DNA from: Acanthaster planci
Taxonomy: Eukaryota; Echinodermata; Asteroidea; Valvatida; Acanthasteridae
Assembly: GCF_001949145.1 (NCBI RefSeq)
Contig: NW_019091428.1
Location: 104,481 to 168,480, forward strand
Length of the DNA stretch: 64,000 bases
Direction of reading: 5' to 3'
Shown here: positions 1 through 10,342 of the stretch, piece by piece
Layout: every line of letters starts with the position of its first letter
Numbering within the stretch: the first letter of the stretch is position 1
The notes under the pieces: generated by a model
The model's input: the letters and a program-made list of their open reading frames with translations, nothing else
The model's database searches: none
Told to the model about the DNA's origin: nothing
Translations under genes and position numbers: made by a program

Positions 1-340
1 CCTCCCCATCATCCTACCCATCTCCTACCCTGCCCTCCCTCCATCATCCAATCCATCTCCTACTTCACCCCTCCCCATCATCCTATCCATCTCCTCTGCC
101 CCCTCCCCATCATTCCCTTCACTTTTTACTCTGGTTGTCCCATCATCCTACTTATCCAGCCCAACCATTACGCCAACCTTATCCAGCATTTCATCCACAT
201 TCTACATACTTGTACCTTGTCCCCATAAGCCTCCTCCTACAGGTACCCCCAACAAACATCCTAATCTTTTACTTGGAGTCCCCCCCCCACATCCCTTACA
301 TTTTCCTCACATGCTGTACTTGTACATTTGTGTGTGTCTA
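1..340. repeat. Pyrimidine-rich low-complexity tandem repeat
   Basis: The first 130 bases are imperfect tandem copies of a CT-rich motif built from CCCTCCCCATCATCC and CCATCTCCTAC. This grades into CT-rich, weakly repetitive sequence up to about 340. An open frame at 135-341 is a by-product of the composition and is not called. A receptor coding exon would be expected near here if the array module at 655-1350 were intact; none is seen. Confidence 0.75.
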
Positions 341-354
341 AACACTGTCAATAC

Positions 355-385
355 ACACATGTACATGTACATGTACATGTACATC
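355..385. repeat. ACATGT microsatellite
   Basis: Five successive ACATGT/GTACAT hexamers are read directly. Shorter versions of the same hexamer occur elsewhere in the window (for example 16790-16802 and 47937-47955). Confidence 0.9.
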
Positions 386-654
386 ACAGGAGTGCTCAGT
401 AACAGGTACGTATGTACTGTATGTACTACAGGGTTAGTATTCAATACAACTCAAAACGTTAACATCCAACTTTTATAATTTTTTCATTAAATTCATTAAT
501 TTCGTTAATGCCATATGAAACTATTTAAATACAGATGGAATTCCAAGAGGGAGCAAACAAACACTCAGTGGCACATTTTAAAACCTGTGGACCTGCAAAG
601 GAGGATGGACGGACAGAAGACGGAAATCGCATTTGCTTCGCAGCTCTCCAAAAA
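386..654. other. Gene-free spacer
   Basis: AT-rich sequence with no ORF, RNA gene or clear repeat that I can support. Confidence 0.6.
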
Positions 655-1350
655 TGAGTACATGTACATCATCAAAGTTGACATTTTGTGAGTTTGAATG
701 CTTGCCCATTTTGACATAATTCTCGCCAAAGCATTCGCAAAATATCACTTTTCAAATCATTAAAGCATTAAAGCAGTGCTTTTTCGGGGAAACCTTGGTT
801 TCACAATCCAAATTCTTAGAGAGAATTGAACACTTGTTTTAAGACGAGTGGCAAAGAAAAATCAATACACAGATTTCAGAGAAGCACTGACTAGAAATGC
901 AAGAAGACTTACCAGTTGATGTACGCAGGACTTACACCTCAGTAAAGATAGATGGTTTGTCCTGACAACTGAATATCCCTCAAACCATCGGCACCCAATT
1001 TTCGTGTAAGAAATTTAAAGATGTCTGAATTTCACATGTGTGTTTAGGTTTCTAAGGTAAGTCCGTGCATGTATCATAAGAGGAGCGTCTATGGATGCAT
1101 CAGTCAGATTGTGTTCTGCTGTCGATGTGTGCTTTGGTTGTGGTGTGACAAGTGATACGGAAAATTGCCGAGTCAACAAAGTTATGACTCGGGAAGAGTT
1201 GGCCGTTATTAGCTGCTGCTTAATGAGGCAGTGTTGACAGTATTTGTGAGCTCGAGAATCACCATGGAAACCGCAATTAAGACTTGCAATTGCGGACTGT
1301 CTGTTCCGTGGATGATGACCTGACCATATCATTTCTGGCTAAAACTGAAA
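655..1350 (-). repeat. Orphan copy of GPCR upstream module E (copy E1)
   Basis: This stretch is homologous to 3826-4830 and, more weakly, to 10870-11360. Both of those lie just upstream (minus-strand sense) of a GPCR coding exon. Shared landmarks include the minus-strand donor ACTG/GTAAGT (exon edge at 913 here), the AATTTAAAGATGTCTGA block near 1012-1027, and the CATGGAAACCGCAATTAAGA block near 1263. No receptor coding exon lies to its left, where one would be expected within about 300 bases. It is therefore an upstream exon/promoter without its gene. The homology is seen directly; its role as promoter plus noncoding exon is inferred. Confidence 0.75.
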
Positions 1351-1439
1351 AGCCTGAATGAGCATTGCCTATAGTTTGAGTAAAAAAGGGAAAAGCTTGT
1401 CATTAAGTACGGGTGGATTTTATGAAGGTAATTAGAAGG

Positions 1440-1905
1440 ACTTTTTCTGTGTTTGCACTAAAATTGTCCAGAATTATGGTTTGGTTGGCTATTAAGCCAG
1501 AAATCGAAGTTTACTTGGCCAACACGGTACATGGCCTGATGTAGCACTGTACCCTCAGAGTGTTGCAAGGTATTATTACGTTGTGGTAAGAAATGCACAA
1601 ATATCTTGCCGATGAATCTCGAGTGTGAGTATTTATGGTATTTTGCTGTATTTGGGAAGTTGACTGTGGACAATATATTGTAAAGTTTATTTGGATTTCC
1701 TTGGAAATTAATGAAGTATAGAATGTTATTGTAGTTTGAATGTGGTGCAAAAAGATTCACCGTACATTTATACATGCACGCTGTAAAGTGATGTTCATTC
1801 CATTTGATATAAACGCCACCTGACTTCTCCGCTGCCGTTACTTTGTTAACCAGTTAAAACTTAGTTTCACTCTTAATCAGTACTGACAGAGTGCAAACAA
1901 AATGA
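1440..1905 (-). repeat. Duplicated spacer modules P and D (copy 1)
   Basis: Positions 1500-1680 match 5285-5465 (shared blocks AGTGTTGCAAGGTATTATT and ACAAATATCTTGCCGATGAA). Positions 1690-1905 match 8645-8870 (shared TTGGATTTCCTTG, CCACCTGACTTC and TTAACCAG). These belong to the tandem unit that carries the GPCR genes. The 105-codon minus-strand open frames here are not conserved as protein between the copies and are not called. Confidence 0.7.
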
Positions 1906-2581
1906 TCCCGCGGAATACTAAAAGGATTGAGTATTATTTTGGGTCTAATCAATTACGCACGTATATATATATAAAGGCAGGCGGATGTCTTGTTCAGTCT
2001 ACAGTAACATTTTCCCATTGTTAACTCTAACAGCGCCCAGTTATTTTGGACCATCTCGCTGCGTGGCAGGTCCGTCTCCCTCTCGAAGAACTCGGTTGTC
2101 GCGTTCCTGATTTCTTTTAAACTCGGCATGCCTGTAAAGACACTCTGTGTTAGTCCAGTTGTGAAGTTCAACTTCGTGCATTCCCTTCGTGCATTGAGCA
2201 CGGCAGAGGAAAGCCCACATTTTGGGCTGACCTGTCTCAGGAAAATGGGCACTGCACGAGAAATGGTGGTGTCATCAGGATAAGAAAATGGTACTATATA
2301 TTTCTAGGGAATTAGTTCATTTACCTCTTGATAAAGCTTGTAAGAAGTGCTCAATGTAACCTTCAACCTAAATCGTGGCCATCAACGTTTACATTGAGAA
2401 ACCGTTTGCCCCTCCCCGCGCGAAGAACATATTTGCCCCCGTTACTCAGTGCTAATCCACCATTGTTTACCTAACCATACCAGATGACTAGAACAAAACT
2501 CTCTTGTTAATTATCTAACACCGTTTATGCCAGCAGCCTGGGTTTCTTCTCAAAGCTATATTTTTTAACAAAACTTATCAA
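1906..2581 (-). other. 3' flank of the first GPCR
   Basis: No gene is seen. The part nearest the receptor (about 2440-2580) aligns with 9280-9373 beside the second GPCR (shared TTGTTTAC, CATACCAGA and CAACTATCCCATTG). It is probably 3'UTR or flank. I see no convincing minus-strand polyadenylation signal. Confidence 0.5.
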
Positions 2582-3556
2582 CTATCCCATTGGAATGGCA
2601 TTATCTTGAATGTTTACTCTGTGCAGCCTTGTCAGACACCGGGGAAGCATCGCCTCCCTTACGCCTCGTTGAAACTCCTTGTACCTGAAAGCGTAGATTA
2701 TCGGATTGATCACAGAGTTAAAGACAAGGAGAATGGAGTACAGCTGGTTGACTATATTTGACACACCGCTGCCAGGCGTGTCAAAAAACAGCAGAAATAT
2801 ATTTGACAGGGTCACAGTGACCCAGACAATAATGTAAACGACCGCCACCGTCAGCAAGACGAGGGACACCTTTCGCTGAGCACGGTTCAAATCCTCCGCA
2901 TGGCCGGCGTTAGCCCCTCGGTGCTGGCGTGCACTGCGGTGCAGGTTGATCATAATCCGGCCGTAACAGTAGAAGAGACTTAACATTGGCAAGGTGTACA
3001 CAGCCGTTAAGAAAACATAGAGTGCTGTAACTGTGTTCTTGCGGAGAGTGAGATCTTGCAAGCACCCTTCCGAGTACGCAGTGGTATTTGGCAAGAATAT
3101 GTGAATCGAGGCGAGCGGTGCCGACAGCAGCCATATTCCAGCTATCACCAGCTGAACCCTCCGACTCGATAAGTATCGCGGATAGTGCAGCGGGTGCACA
3201 ATTGCTATGTACCTCTCAAAAGTAACCAACACCATGGACGCGATCGACACGTTCACCATGAACCAAACAAGGAGTAGGTTCTTAAACAACACACAAAGGA
3301 GTGGGTCTTCTATCTCGTTTGGGGACTGAATAAAATGTTCCTGGAACGCTAGAAAAGTGGCACACACCAGCAGGTCAGCCAGGGCGAGGTGTGCAATCAG
3401 GTAGTTGGTGGTGGTATGCATGAACCTGGCCCGTATGATAGTCATGCAGACCAAGGCATTTCCCAGAATGCCAGTGACCACCAGGGTCATTAACACTGCA
3501 AAGCCCACAACTCCATTTGGAGGGTATTCTGCTGTCAAATTGTTCGCTGCTGACAT
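2582..3556 (-). CDS. Rhodopsin-like (class A) GPCR, array member 1
   Basis: A 324-residue seven-helix receptor encoded in one exon. Visible class A landmarks are the GN pair in TM1 (N33), LALADLL in TM2 (D61), a Cys at the start of TM3 (C88) with a partner Cys in the second extracellular loop (motif EGCLQDL), ERY (114-116) in place of DRY, and NPIIY in TM7 followed by a short basic helix 8. TM6 lacks the usual CWxP motif. Sequons lie at N6 and in the second loop (NTT). The frame is open upstream to 3685, but I choose the ATG at 3556. It aligns with the paralogue's start (both begin MSAAN), and a conserved splice acceptor (CCAACAG, exon edge 3571) cuts off the upstream extension. The ligand is unknown. 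Echinoderms have expanded families of such receptors proposed as chemoreceptors, so a sensory role is plausible but inferred. Confidence 0.95.
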   Translation of the reverse strand: MSAANNLTAEYPPNGVVGFAVLMTLVVTGILGNALVCMTIIRARFMHTTTNYLIAHLALADLLVCATFLAFQEHFIQSPNEIEDPLLCVLFKNLLLVWFMVNVSIASMVLVTFERYIAIVHPLHYPRYLSSRRVQLVIAGIWLLSAPLASIHIFLPNTTAYSEGCLQDLTLRKNTVTALYVFLTAVYTLPMLSLFYCYGRIMINLHRSARQHRGANAGHAEDLNRAQRKVSLVLLTVAVVYIIVWVTVTLSNIFLLFFDTPGSGVSNIVNQLYSILLVFNSVINPIIYAFRYKEFQRGVREAMLPRCLTRLHRVNIQDNAIPMG

Positions 3557-4830
3557 TGTGTTAAAATATATCTGTTGGTCAATAAAAAAAAATTGGAGAA
3601 TAAAAAGAGCAAAACAAAACCAAAGCGGAGTGCTTGGTCGACAATATAAAAATTGAAAAAAAAGGACAAAGGGTGACACCTTCACTTATATTCAGACCAT
3701 TTCGAAGTGACATTCCTTGAAATATGGTGACAGCTTCTTACGTATGTGTGCTTCGGTGCCGGCAAAGTTATAACCCAATCATGCTTGTAAAGTCTGAAGT
3801 TAGTATGTCTCCTCACAGTAAAAAATGAGTAATTTTCTCACACACAATGACACCCTGCATTTACAAAATTGACATTTTGTGAGTTGTTTTCCCATTTTTG
3901 ACATAATTCTCTCAGAAGTATTCACAAAACATTGTATTCAAATCATTAAAGCTAAGCTTTAAAAAAGCACAAAAACTTGCAAGCTAATGAGGGTGATAGA
4001 AAATAATGTGCATGGATTGATAGAATCGTATCATTTTGTCCTGATTTTGGTAAAACCTAAATCAGTAGCCTAGAAATAGAGTCAGGTACTCACATTAGTA
4101 GTTTTTTTTTACTTCTACCTCTGAGACCTGGGTTCAAATCCCACTTACGGTTTTCAGTCACTACCTGACTTTGTGCCTTTCCCCTAAAATACCATTTTAT
4201 GAATTTTCCTTCCACCTGTGGAACTGAAAGTTTCGTCTTCGTCTCCTTACTGCAGGGTGCCCATGGTCCACAGTGCCTGTGCTCTTTCGAGGAAACCTCG
4301 GTTTCACAGTCCAAATGTTTTCAGAGAATTGAACACTTGTTTAAAGCAAGTGGGAAAGAAAAATCAATACCGTCAGAGATTTCAGAGAAGCACTGATTGG
4401 AAATGGAAGAAGACTTACCAGTTGGTGTACACCGGACTTACACCTCAGTAAAGTTCGATGGTTTGTCTTGTTGACTGAATATTCCTCGAATCATCAGTAT
4501 CCAGTCATCGTATACGAAATTTAAAGATGTCTGACTTTTTCCTGTGTGTTTCTAAAGTAAGTACATGCTTGTATCATAAGAGTAGCTTCTATGGGCGCAT
4601 CAGTCAGTTTGTGTTCTGCAGTTGATGTGTGCTGTATAGGAGTGGTGTGACGATAGGGAAAATTGCTGAGTCATCATCATTACAACTCAAGAAGAGTTGG
4701 CCATTATTAGCTGCTGAGTGATGAGGCAGTGTTGGCAGTCTTTGTGAGCTCGAGATTCACCATGGAAACCGCAATTAAGACTTGCAATTCTGACTCTCCG
4801 TTTAGTGAATGATGACCTGACCATATATTT
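3557..4830 (-). promoter_or_regulatory. Upstream module E2: UTR intron, noncoding exon and probable promoter of GPCR 1
   Basis: On the minus strand a donor ACTG/GTAAGT (exon edge 4419) and an acceptor CCAACAG (exon edge 3571) define an intron of about 847 bases in the 5'UTR. The noncoding first exon lies from 4419 rightwards; its 5' end cannot be fixed. The donor context is preserved in all three E copies and the acceptor in both genes, which supports real use. The module is interrupted at about 3963-4278 by a SINE-like insertion absent from copy E1. No clear TATA box is seen. Confidence 0.6.
3963..4278 (+). mobile_element. Probable tRNA-derived SINE insertion
   Basis: Aligning E2 with E1 shows that the two flanks here (AATCATTAAAGC on the left and CTTTCGAGGAAACC-like sequence on the right) are adjacent in E1 at about 760-800, giving an empty site. 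The extra roughly 315 bases contain a near-consensus pol III B-box, GGGTTCAAATCCC (4130-4142). An A-box is less clear. This suggests a tRNA-derived SINE; the exact ends and any target duplication cannot be fixed by eye. Confidence 0.5.
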
Positions 4831-4899
4831 TTTGGCTAATATTGTCAAGCCTTAATGAACATTGCCGGCAGTTTTAGTTAAAAGGTAATAAAGCTTGTC

Positions 4900-5470
4900 A
4901 TCAATTACAGGTGGATTCAGTTACGGTAATTGGAAGACCTAACCACTTCATTTCTTCTTGTGTTGGGCACCTGCCAACTTATTTGAACTTTGGGATCTTT
5001 GTTAAGCTGCATGGCCAATTATAGCCAATTTACATCCGTCTGTATTGTTTAATGGTGAGGTGTTTATATCCGTCAGTAGACTGTAAACAGTCAGGTTTTT
5101 GCTCCCCAGTTACCAGTGTTTTGTACTTAAACATTTCATCCAAAATAGTCGCCATTTAAGGGCTCATACAATTTAACCTTTCTTATAGTTGCAGTACTGT
5201 TTCTGTGTCTGCGTCTGTGTCTAAAATTGTCCAGCAGTGTGAGTATTTTGCTGTGATAAATTCCATTTTTGGTCAGACAAGTAAACCAGAAATCAAAGTT
5301 TTCTTCAAACACGGGACAGGACCTGGTGTAGCACTGTAGGCTTAGCCTCATAGTGTTGCAAGGTATTATTTGGTTTTAGTTTTGATAAGAAGTGAACAAA
5401 TATCTTGCCGATGAATCTTGAGGGTGAGTATTTATGGCATTTTGCTGTATTGGGGAAGTTGATTGAAGCA
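4900..5470 (-). repeat. Duplicated spacer module P (copy 2)
   Basis: Positions 5220-5465 are homologous to about 1460-1680 in the first unit. No coding potential is conserved between the copies. Confidence 0.65.
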
Positions 5471-5524
5471 TCTAATCTACTACGTTTATCAAAAAAGTTT
5501 TTCAAGCTTTCTTTTCTTTCATTA

Positions 5525-5637
5525 AAGAGCATCTGAGAAGTCTCTGAACGTCTCCAGGGACAGCTGACCAATCACATCAGCGACCATACCAGGCACTTTG
5601 TAGCCCATCAGCTGCCTCCGTACATACAAGATACCTG
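5525..5637 (-). pseudogene. Orphan exon-like block of unknown protein
   Basis: On the minus strand a good acceptor (TTGTTTGACAG) at 5638 is followed by 36 codons ending in TAA at 5525. The reading is protein-like in composition, containing VRRQLMGYKVP and DVIGQLSLETFRDF. It looks like the terminal exon of some gene, yet no neighbouring exon in a compatible position is seen and I do not recognise the family. The frame also remains open upstream to 5734. It lies between the duplicated module P and the retrotransposon remnant, so it may be a stranded exon or a piece carried in by a mobile element. Confidence 0.3.
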
Positions 5638-5751
5638 TCAAACAAGCCCATTTGGTGAGTACAGGCCTTATGTCCAAGGGGTTATCTTCAGTTTTCATCA
5701 TTTCTGAACATGAAAAATGACAGTCAACCGTCATTTTTTAACGTATGGGCT

Positions 5752-5860
5752 ACTAAACACATTAATCCAAAACATATCCCAAACAGTATTCAAATTCGGA
5801 TGAATTTCCCAAACTTTCCTGGTCCATCAAGCACAGGTCCAGTGCCACAAGGAGTCTATT
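5752..5860 (+). repeat. Left direct repeat flanking the gypsy remnant
   Basis: Matches 7259-7382 (shared AAAACATATC, CAGTATTCAAATT and AATTTCCC). It may be a decayed LTR or part of one; no clean TG..CA ends are visible. Confidence 0.5.
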
Positions 5861-7258
5861 GCTCAGTATGCTGTTCCAAGATCTGGCATGCCCTTCCGGT
5901 TAAGTTAATTTCTTGATGATGCTCTGCGTGACCATCTGATTTGTGACCTCCGTAGTGAGTACGTGCCGAACATCTTGTGACGAAAGACAGACTCATCCTC
6001 CGAAATCCCTTGATCTTGCAAAATCTCAAGAGACAGCAACCAGAGATCTCTATAACATCAAAGGGGCACTTAACAAGACAGCGCAGTTCAAACGGTGCAA
6101 CCCTGACTACGATAGAAGACCCCCAACAAACGCCCGACCAAGGTTTGCCAGTTCAAACCTATGTGTGAGCTGTGAGTGCACCGGAAGATGACGCTGAGTT
6201 CGTCGGCTGAATATCCAGCAATAGTGATCATACACTTCGTGGCACGAGGGTCTTCGAGATTCACGAGGGTCATCGAAGAATGTCTGAAAAAAACGACTTC
6301 GAGCCAATCCAACTGGGGTCCTGCTAGGGCGAAGGGAAGATGTACCTCATGGTGGTACACTAGTATTGCTGATGGATAGCTCTGCATCACCTCCACACGA
6401 CAACAACCAGATTCGGTGATTATCTTTATACGGGCAACATTCGCTAGATATGGCATTTTACCGCAAGTGGTGAGTATACTGACAACAGTTTTTGGTGTGA
6501 ATTCGACCAATTCGCTCGTGAGTAAAACTTCCCACACATCACGCATTATATACCTCCCGGGCCAACGGGCTAGCAGAGAAGGCTGTACACATTGCTGAGA
6601 GATTGTTGAGTCAAGATCCTCCAGTCCAAGCGCTTATGATGTACTGGTCTACACCTTTACCAGCCTTGGTCGTACCCAGGCAGGTCTTCTAATGGGAAGA
6701 GAGATACGCACAACGCTTCCAAGCCTATCTCACATTTTCCAACCCAAGACAATACTTTACGAGAGGCTGAAAGCAGCGAACGACAGAAATAATCAGAAAG
6801 GGGGACAACACTTCAAGAAAAGACATTGTGTGGGAGATCTTGGTTCTTTCGTGCCTGGAGACCAGGTCAAGATCCGAACAAAGGACAGTCGGCCCAATAA
6901 GAGAGGTTGTACACAGTGCTGGAACTCCACGGTCCTACTTCATCAACATAAGTATCACTGAGTACCGTCGAAACAGACGTCATATTCTCCTCCCCAGGTT
7001 ATCAAGAAATTTAATGCTTGATGTTGAACCAACAAGCAAGGGGGTGGAGGATCCCAAAGCAGAGGAAACGCAACCAACTCATGTTACCAGAGCACGAGTT
7101 TGGTACCAGGACAACATCGTGCCCCGATCTGCCACAAAGTCCAGCCACGACGCAAAATTGGATTCTTGTTTGTAGGCAATCGGCTGCCTCCATTCAGACG
7201 AGATGGCAGCCAAGAAAGCCCATACGGTGGGCACATGCCTTTTGGTTACGGGGTCTCC

Positions 7259-7382
7259 TGTACACTTGAATCAAAAACATATCGCGCACAGTATTCAAAT
7301 TTGGATAAATTTCCCGGAATTTTTTCTAACAAATAGAAAGAAATTTCCTTATCTATCAATCACAGGTTCCATGCCAACAGGA
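7259..7382 (+). repeat. Right direct repeat flanking the gypsy remnant
   Basis: Diverged direct copy of 5752-5860, in the same orientation, about 1.5 kb away. Confidence 0.5.
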
Positions 7383-7400
7383 CTCTGCAAAGTAAGACCC

Positions 7401-7969
7401 ACGTATCCTCTTCACACATTTGTGCATAAAGTGCCCAAGTGTGAGGATGTTGGGGATAAAAATAATGAAGATGGAGGTGATGAAGAGGATGAACAGTGAG
7501 GAGGACTCAATGACAGATGCCACTAAACAGCAAAATGCAACAAAGACAGAGCAAGCTCGACGAGTTACGTTGTCGTTCATCACCCGTTGGCCAGTTCACG
7601 ATCCAGTCGCATGATGGACAGCTGCAGCACCAAGATAAACTCATCCTTTTGTTCCATTGTCGTGAGTACATTTTGTCTTAGCCCCCTTAAATTAAGCATC
7701 CACATCACAGAAGGTTGTGGAGGATGCTAAACACTAATTTCTGGCTTCACACTTGAACATAGCAGGAACTTCTGGGAAGTACGAAAAATACTGATGATAA
7801 GGCCAGATAAATACTTCTCATGATTGTAACCTGACGAAAGAATTCAAACTGCAGTTGAAACCCCACACAAACGAAAGCTATACTTTCTCGACCTTGAAAG
7901 CCTCAAAACATACCTCTCCTTTCACCCATCTTCCACCTTAACTCCCTCACAAAATCATTTGCAAACCCT
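7401..7969. other. Gene-free stretch
   Basis: Contains a GA-rich segment (7440-7510) that reads as an acidic peptide in one frame. I see no supported gene or RNA here. Confidence 0.5.
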
Positions 7970-8870
7970 TCACCTGTAGAAATCCTGTAAAGAACTGGAC
8001 TGGCTAGAAAAGCAGGCAACTTGCTCTTCTGGAGGCAGACATCCAGGATCTTTAGGGGTCTTTGCCGAGGGACTACTTGAAGTCTTCAAAGAATAAACAG
8101 GATTTAAAGGGATTTTGAAACTGCATATATGTTGAGTCCTGTTCTTAAAAGGTCTAGAAATCTGGACCATCATCCTTAATATATCTAGAACATTTCGTCC
8201 TTATCCTTGAAGGATCAACAACTTGGAACCTCATCTCTTGAAAAGTTCGAAAACTTTGGACCACTATCCTGTGAGGTTCTAAATCTTTTAATCATAGTCC
8301 AGGCTGAAACTCCCCTTAGTCAGGAAACCTCTGAAGAATGATATGCATCCATATCTGTGCAATCGTTTTTAGTGACATGCACCACAAAATTTACTTTAAT
8401 TAAGGTTGTTAACAGTCACTCGGATTTTTGAATTATGTTTTGTCACTTCTGACTTACGTTGCACATCTGCTTTGTGATATACTTGCATACATTCAGGAAT
8501 CTAAAAAAATGAGATTCCAACCACTAACGCTATACATTGTTTTCCATGTCTTATGAAGACACGGCTTCATCAATTTTAATTTCTGTTTACACGTATTTCA
8601 ATAAATAGACATTATCTACTAACGATATGCCGTGGTTCTTAATTTTGCTTGGATTTCCTTGAAAAAGAGAGGAGAATGTGTCTATTATTGTTCAAAAATG
8701 GTGCAAAATGGTTTGTGTTATGCACGCAACTAGTTTGTACATGTATTTCATTTGAAACAAATCCCACCTGACTTCAGTTGACTTTGTTTTTTAACCAGGT
8801 TAACACTTGGCTGAACTTTGAATCGGACTTTAAAAGTGCAAAATAAAAGTGAAACTTCCTACCCAACGAC
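7970..8870 (-). repeat. Duplicated spacer module D (copy 2)
   Basis: Homologous to 12240-13060. Paired blocks include GGACTGGCTA/CGACTGGCTA, CCAAGGGACT-like sequence near 8070 and 12340, ATTTCAATAAATAGA at 8596 and 12994, and repeated GAACCTT/GGACC phrases. The end at 8645-8870 also matches 1690-1905. The module lies on the 3' side of the second GPCR. Confidence 0.7.
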
Positions 8871-9373
8871 ACTTACCTTGGTTTCAAATGCCATATACAT
8901 GTAATAAGAAAACAACTATTTGGAGCCCAATAAGTTATTTATTTGGATGTATATACACTGTAGTCAGGTAGATGAGTAATTTACAAAAATGATTTCACCG
9001 CCATTTTAACATTGGGCAATTTGTCTTTACCGTAAAAGAAAAATTTGACGATCCTTCCACAAGTACTTTATGAAACTAACAGTCAACTAACCCATCCCTG
9101 CTCCCCTTAAAATGAGAGGGGGATTTGGGGGACTTTTTATTACCTTTCCTTCCCAAAACTTATTATAAGCCACCTAACCCCTAACAAAGCATAAAAGGTT
9201 CGCGTTAAGAACTTTTTTGCCGCCACCCGCAAAATAAAATGTGGCCCTCTGAAAAATTAGTTCTGGATCCGCCGTTGTTTACACATAAATCATACCAGAC
9301 GACCAAACCGAAGTGTCTTGCTCATTACCTGAATTCTCAGTAGTAGAAGGCTCGGTTTCAAGACTTTCAAAAA
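8871..9373 (-). other. 3' flank of the second GPCR
   Basis: No gene is seen. The last 90 bases are homologous to the flank of the first GPCR, consistent with a shared 3'UTR origin. Confidence 0.5.
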
Positions 9374-10342
9374 CTATCCCATTGCAATGTCATCACCTCT
9401 AACGCCTACTCTGTGGAGCCTCGTCAAACATCGCGGAAACATCGCCTCCCTCACGCCTCGTTGAAACTCCTTGTACTTAAAAGCATAAATTATCGGATTG
9501 ACCACGGAGTTGAAGACCAGGAGAACTGGATACAGGAGTCTGAATATCTCTTGCGTATTGCAGTCAGCTACTTCGTTGAATAGGAGATACAGATTAGAAA
9601 AGATGATGGTGAACCAGACAGTGATGTAAACTACCGCAACGATCAGCAAGACGATGGCCACCTTTCGCTGCGCTCGTATCAGGCCCTCGGCGTGGGCTTG
9701 GTTGTTATCCTTTCGATATTGGCGCGCTTTCCGGTGCAAGTTGACCATAACCCGGCCGTAACAGTAAAACAGAATCAACATTGGAATGACGTACAAAGCC
9801 ACGTGGAAGGCATAGGCTGCTTTGAGGGTGTCCAACGGGACAGTCAAATCTTGCAAGCAGCTTCTCATGTCGGCAATAGTCTTAGGCACAAAGATTTGTA
9901 TCGAGGCGAGGGGTACCGACAGCAGCCATATTCCAGCTATCCCAAGCTTGACTCTCCAATTCGATAAATAGCGCGGGTAGTGCAGCGGGTGCACAATTGC
10001 TATGTACCTCTCAGCAGTGACCAACACCATGGAGGCGGTCGACACGCCGACGGCGAGCCAGACTAGGAAATGAGCTTTAAACAGCACGCAAAGGAGTGGG
10101 TCATCCAGATTAGATGGGATGAACCTTTTCTGGAACCCGAGGAAAGTCGCACACACCAGCAGGTCAGCCAGGGCGAGGTGTGCAATCAGGTAGTTGGTGG
10201 TGGTATGCATGAACTTGGCCCGTAAGATTGTGAAGCAGACCAGAGTGTTACCCAGAATGCCTATGACCTCCAGAGTCATTAGCACTGCAGAGACCACCCC
10301 ATTCGGGGTGCCCTCAGCCGTTGAATCGTTTGCTGCAGACAT
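9374..10342 (-). CDS. Rhodopsin-like (class A) GPCR, array member 2
   Basis: A 322-residue single-exon seven-helix receptor, clearly paralogous to the one at 2582-3556: same MSAAN start, LALADLLVCATFL in TM2, VHPLHYPRYL in loop 2 and NPIIYAF in TM7. The TM3 Cys (in DPLLCVLFK) and second-loop Cys (SCLQDL) are kept, ERY replaces DRY, and TM6 again lacks CWxP. An N-terminal sequon (NDS) is at residue 5. The frame is intact and both paralogues look functional, with divergence concentrated in the N-terminus, the extracellular loops and TM3-TM5. A splice acceptor (CCAACAG, exon edge 10360) precedes the ATG exactly as in member 1. The ligand is unknown; a chemosensory or peptide receptor role is inference. 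Confidence 0.95.
   Translation of the reverse strand: MSAANDSTAEGTPNGVVSAVLMTLEVIGILGNTLVCFTILRAKFMHTTTNYLIAHLALADLLVCATFLGFQKRFIPSNLDDPLLCVLFKAHFLVWLAVGVSTASMVLVTAERYIAIVHPLHYPRYLSNWRVKLGIAGIWLLSVPLASIQIFVPKTIADMRSCLQDLTVPLDTLKAAYAFHVALYVIPMLILFYCYGRVMVNLHRKARQYRKDNNQAHAEGLIRAQRKVAIVLLIVAVVYITVWFTIIFSNLYLLFNEVADCNTQEIFRLLYPVLLVFNSVVNPIIYAFKYKEFQRGVREAMFPRCLTRLHRVGVRGDDIAMG

Larger units (their letters stand above)
5750..7400 (+). mobile_element. Decayed Ty3/gypsy-type LTR retrotransposon remnant
   Basis: Fragments of reading frame in several phases resemble Ty3/gypsy proteins. About 5925-6070 recalls the C-terminal part of a gag protein (motif DLAKSQETA). About 6420-6600 recalls the integrase core (a FARYGI-like motif followed, after phase changes, by a region resembling NGLAEKAV). 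About 6680-6910 recalls the integrase C-terminal region (LLMGREIRTTLP, later VPGDQVKI). Frameshifts and stops are frequent, and reverse transcriptase is not visible, so this is an internally deleted, inactive copy. Diverged direct repeats at 5752-5860 and 7259-7382 flank it and could be remains of LTRs. Confidence 0.6.

Noticed and set aside
3557-3685. N-terminal extension of the first GPCR to an upstream in-frame ATG
   Set aside because: It crosses a conserved splice acceptor, is not shared by the paralogue and is coded by polyT/A-rich intron-like sequence.
4090-4200. tRNA gene around the B-box GGGTTCAAATCCC
   Set aside because: No cloverleaf or convincing A-box; better explained as part of a SINE.
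6088-6546. 152-codon minus-strand ORF
   Set aside because: Antisense shadow of the decayed gypsy remnant.
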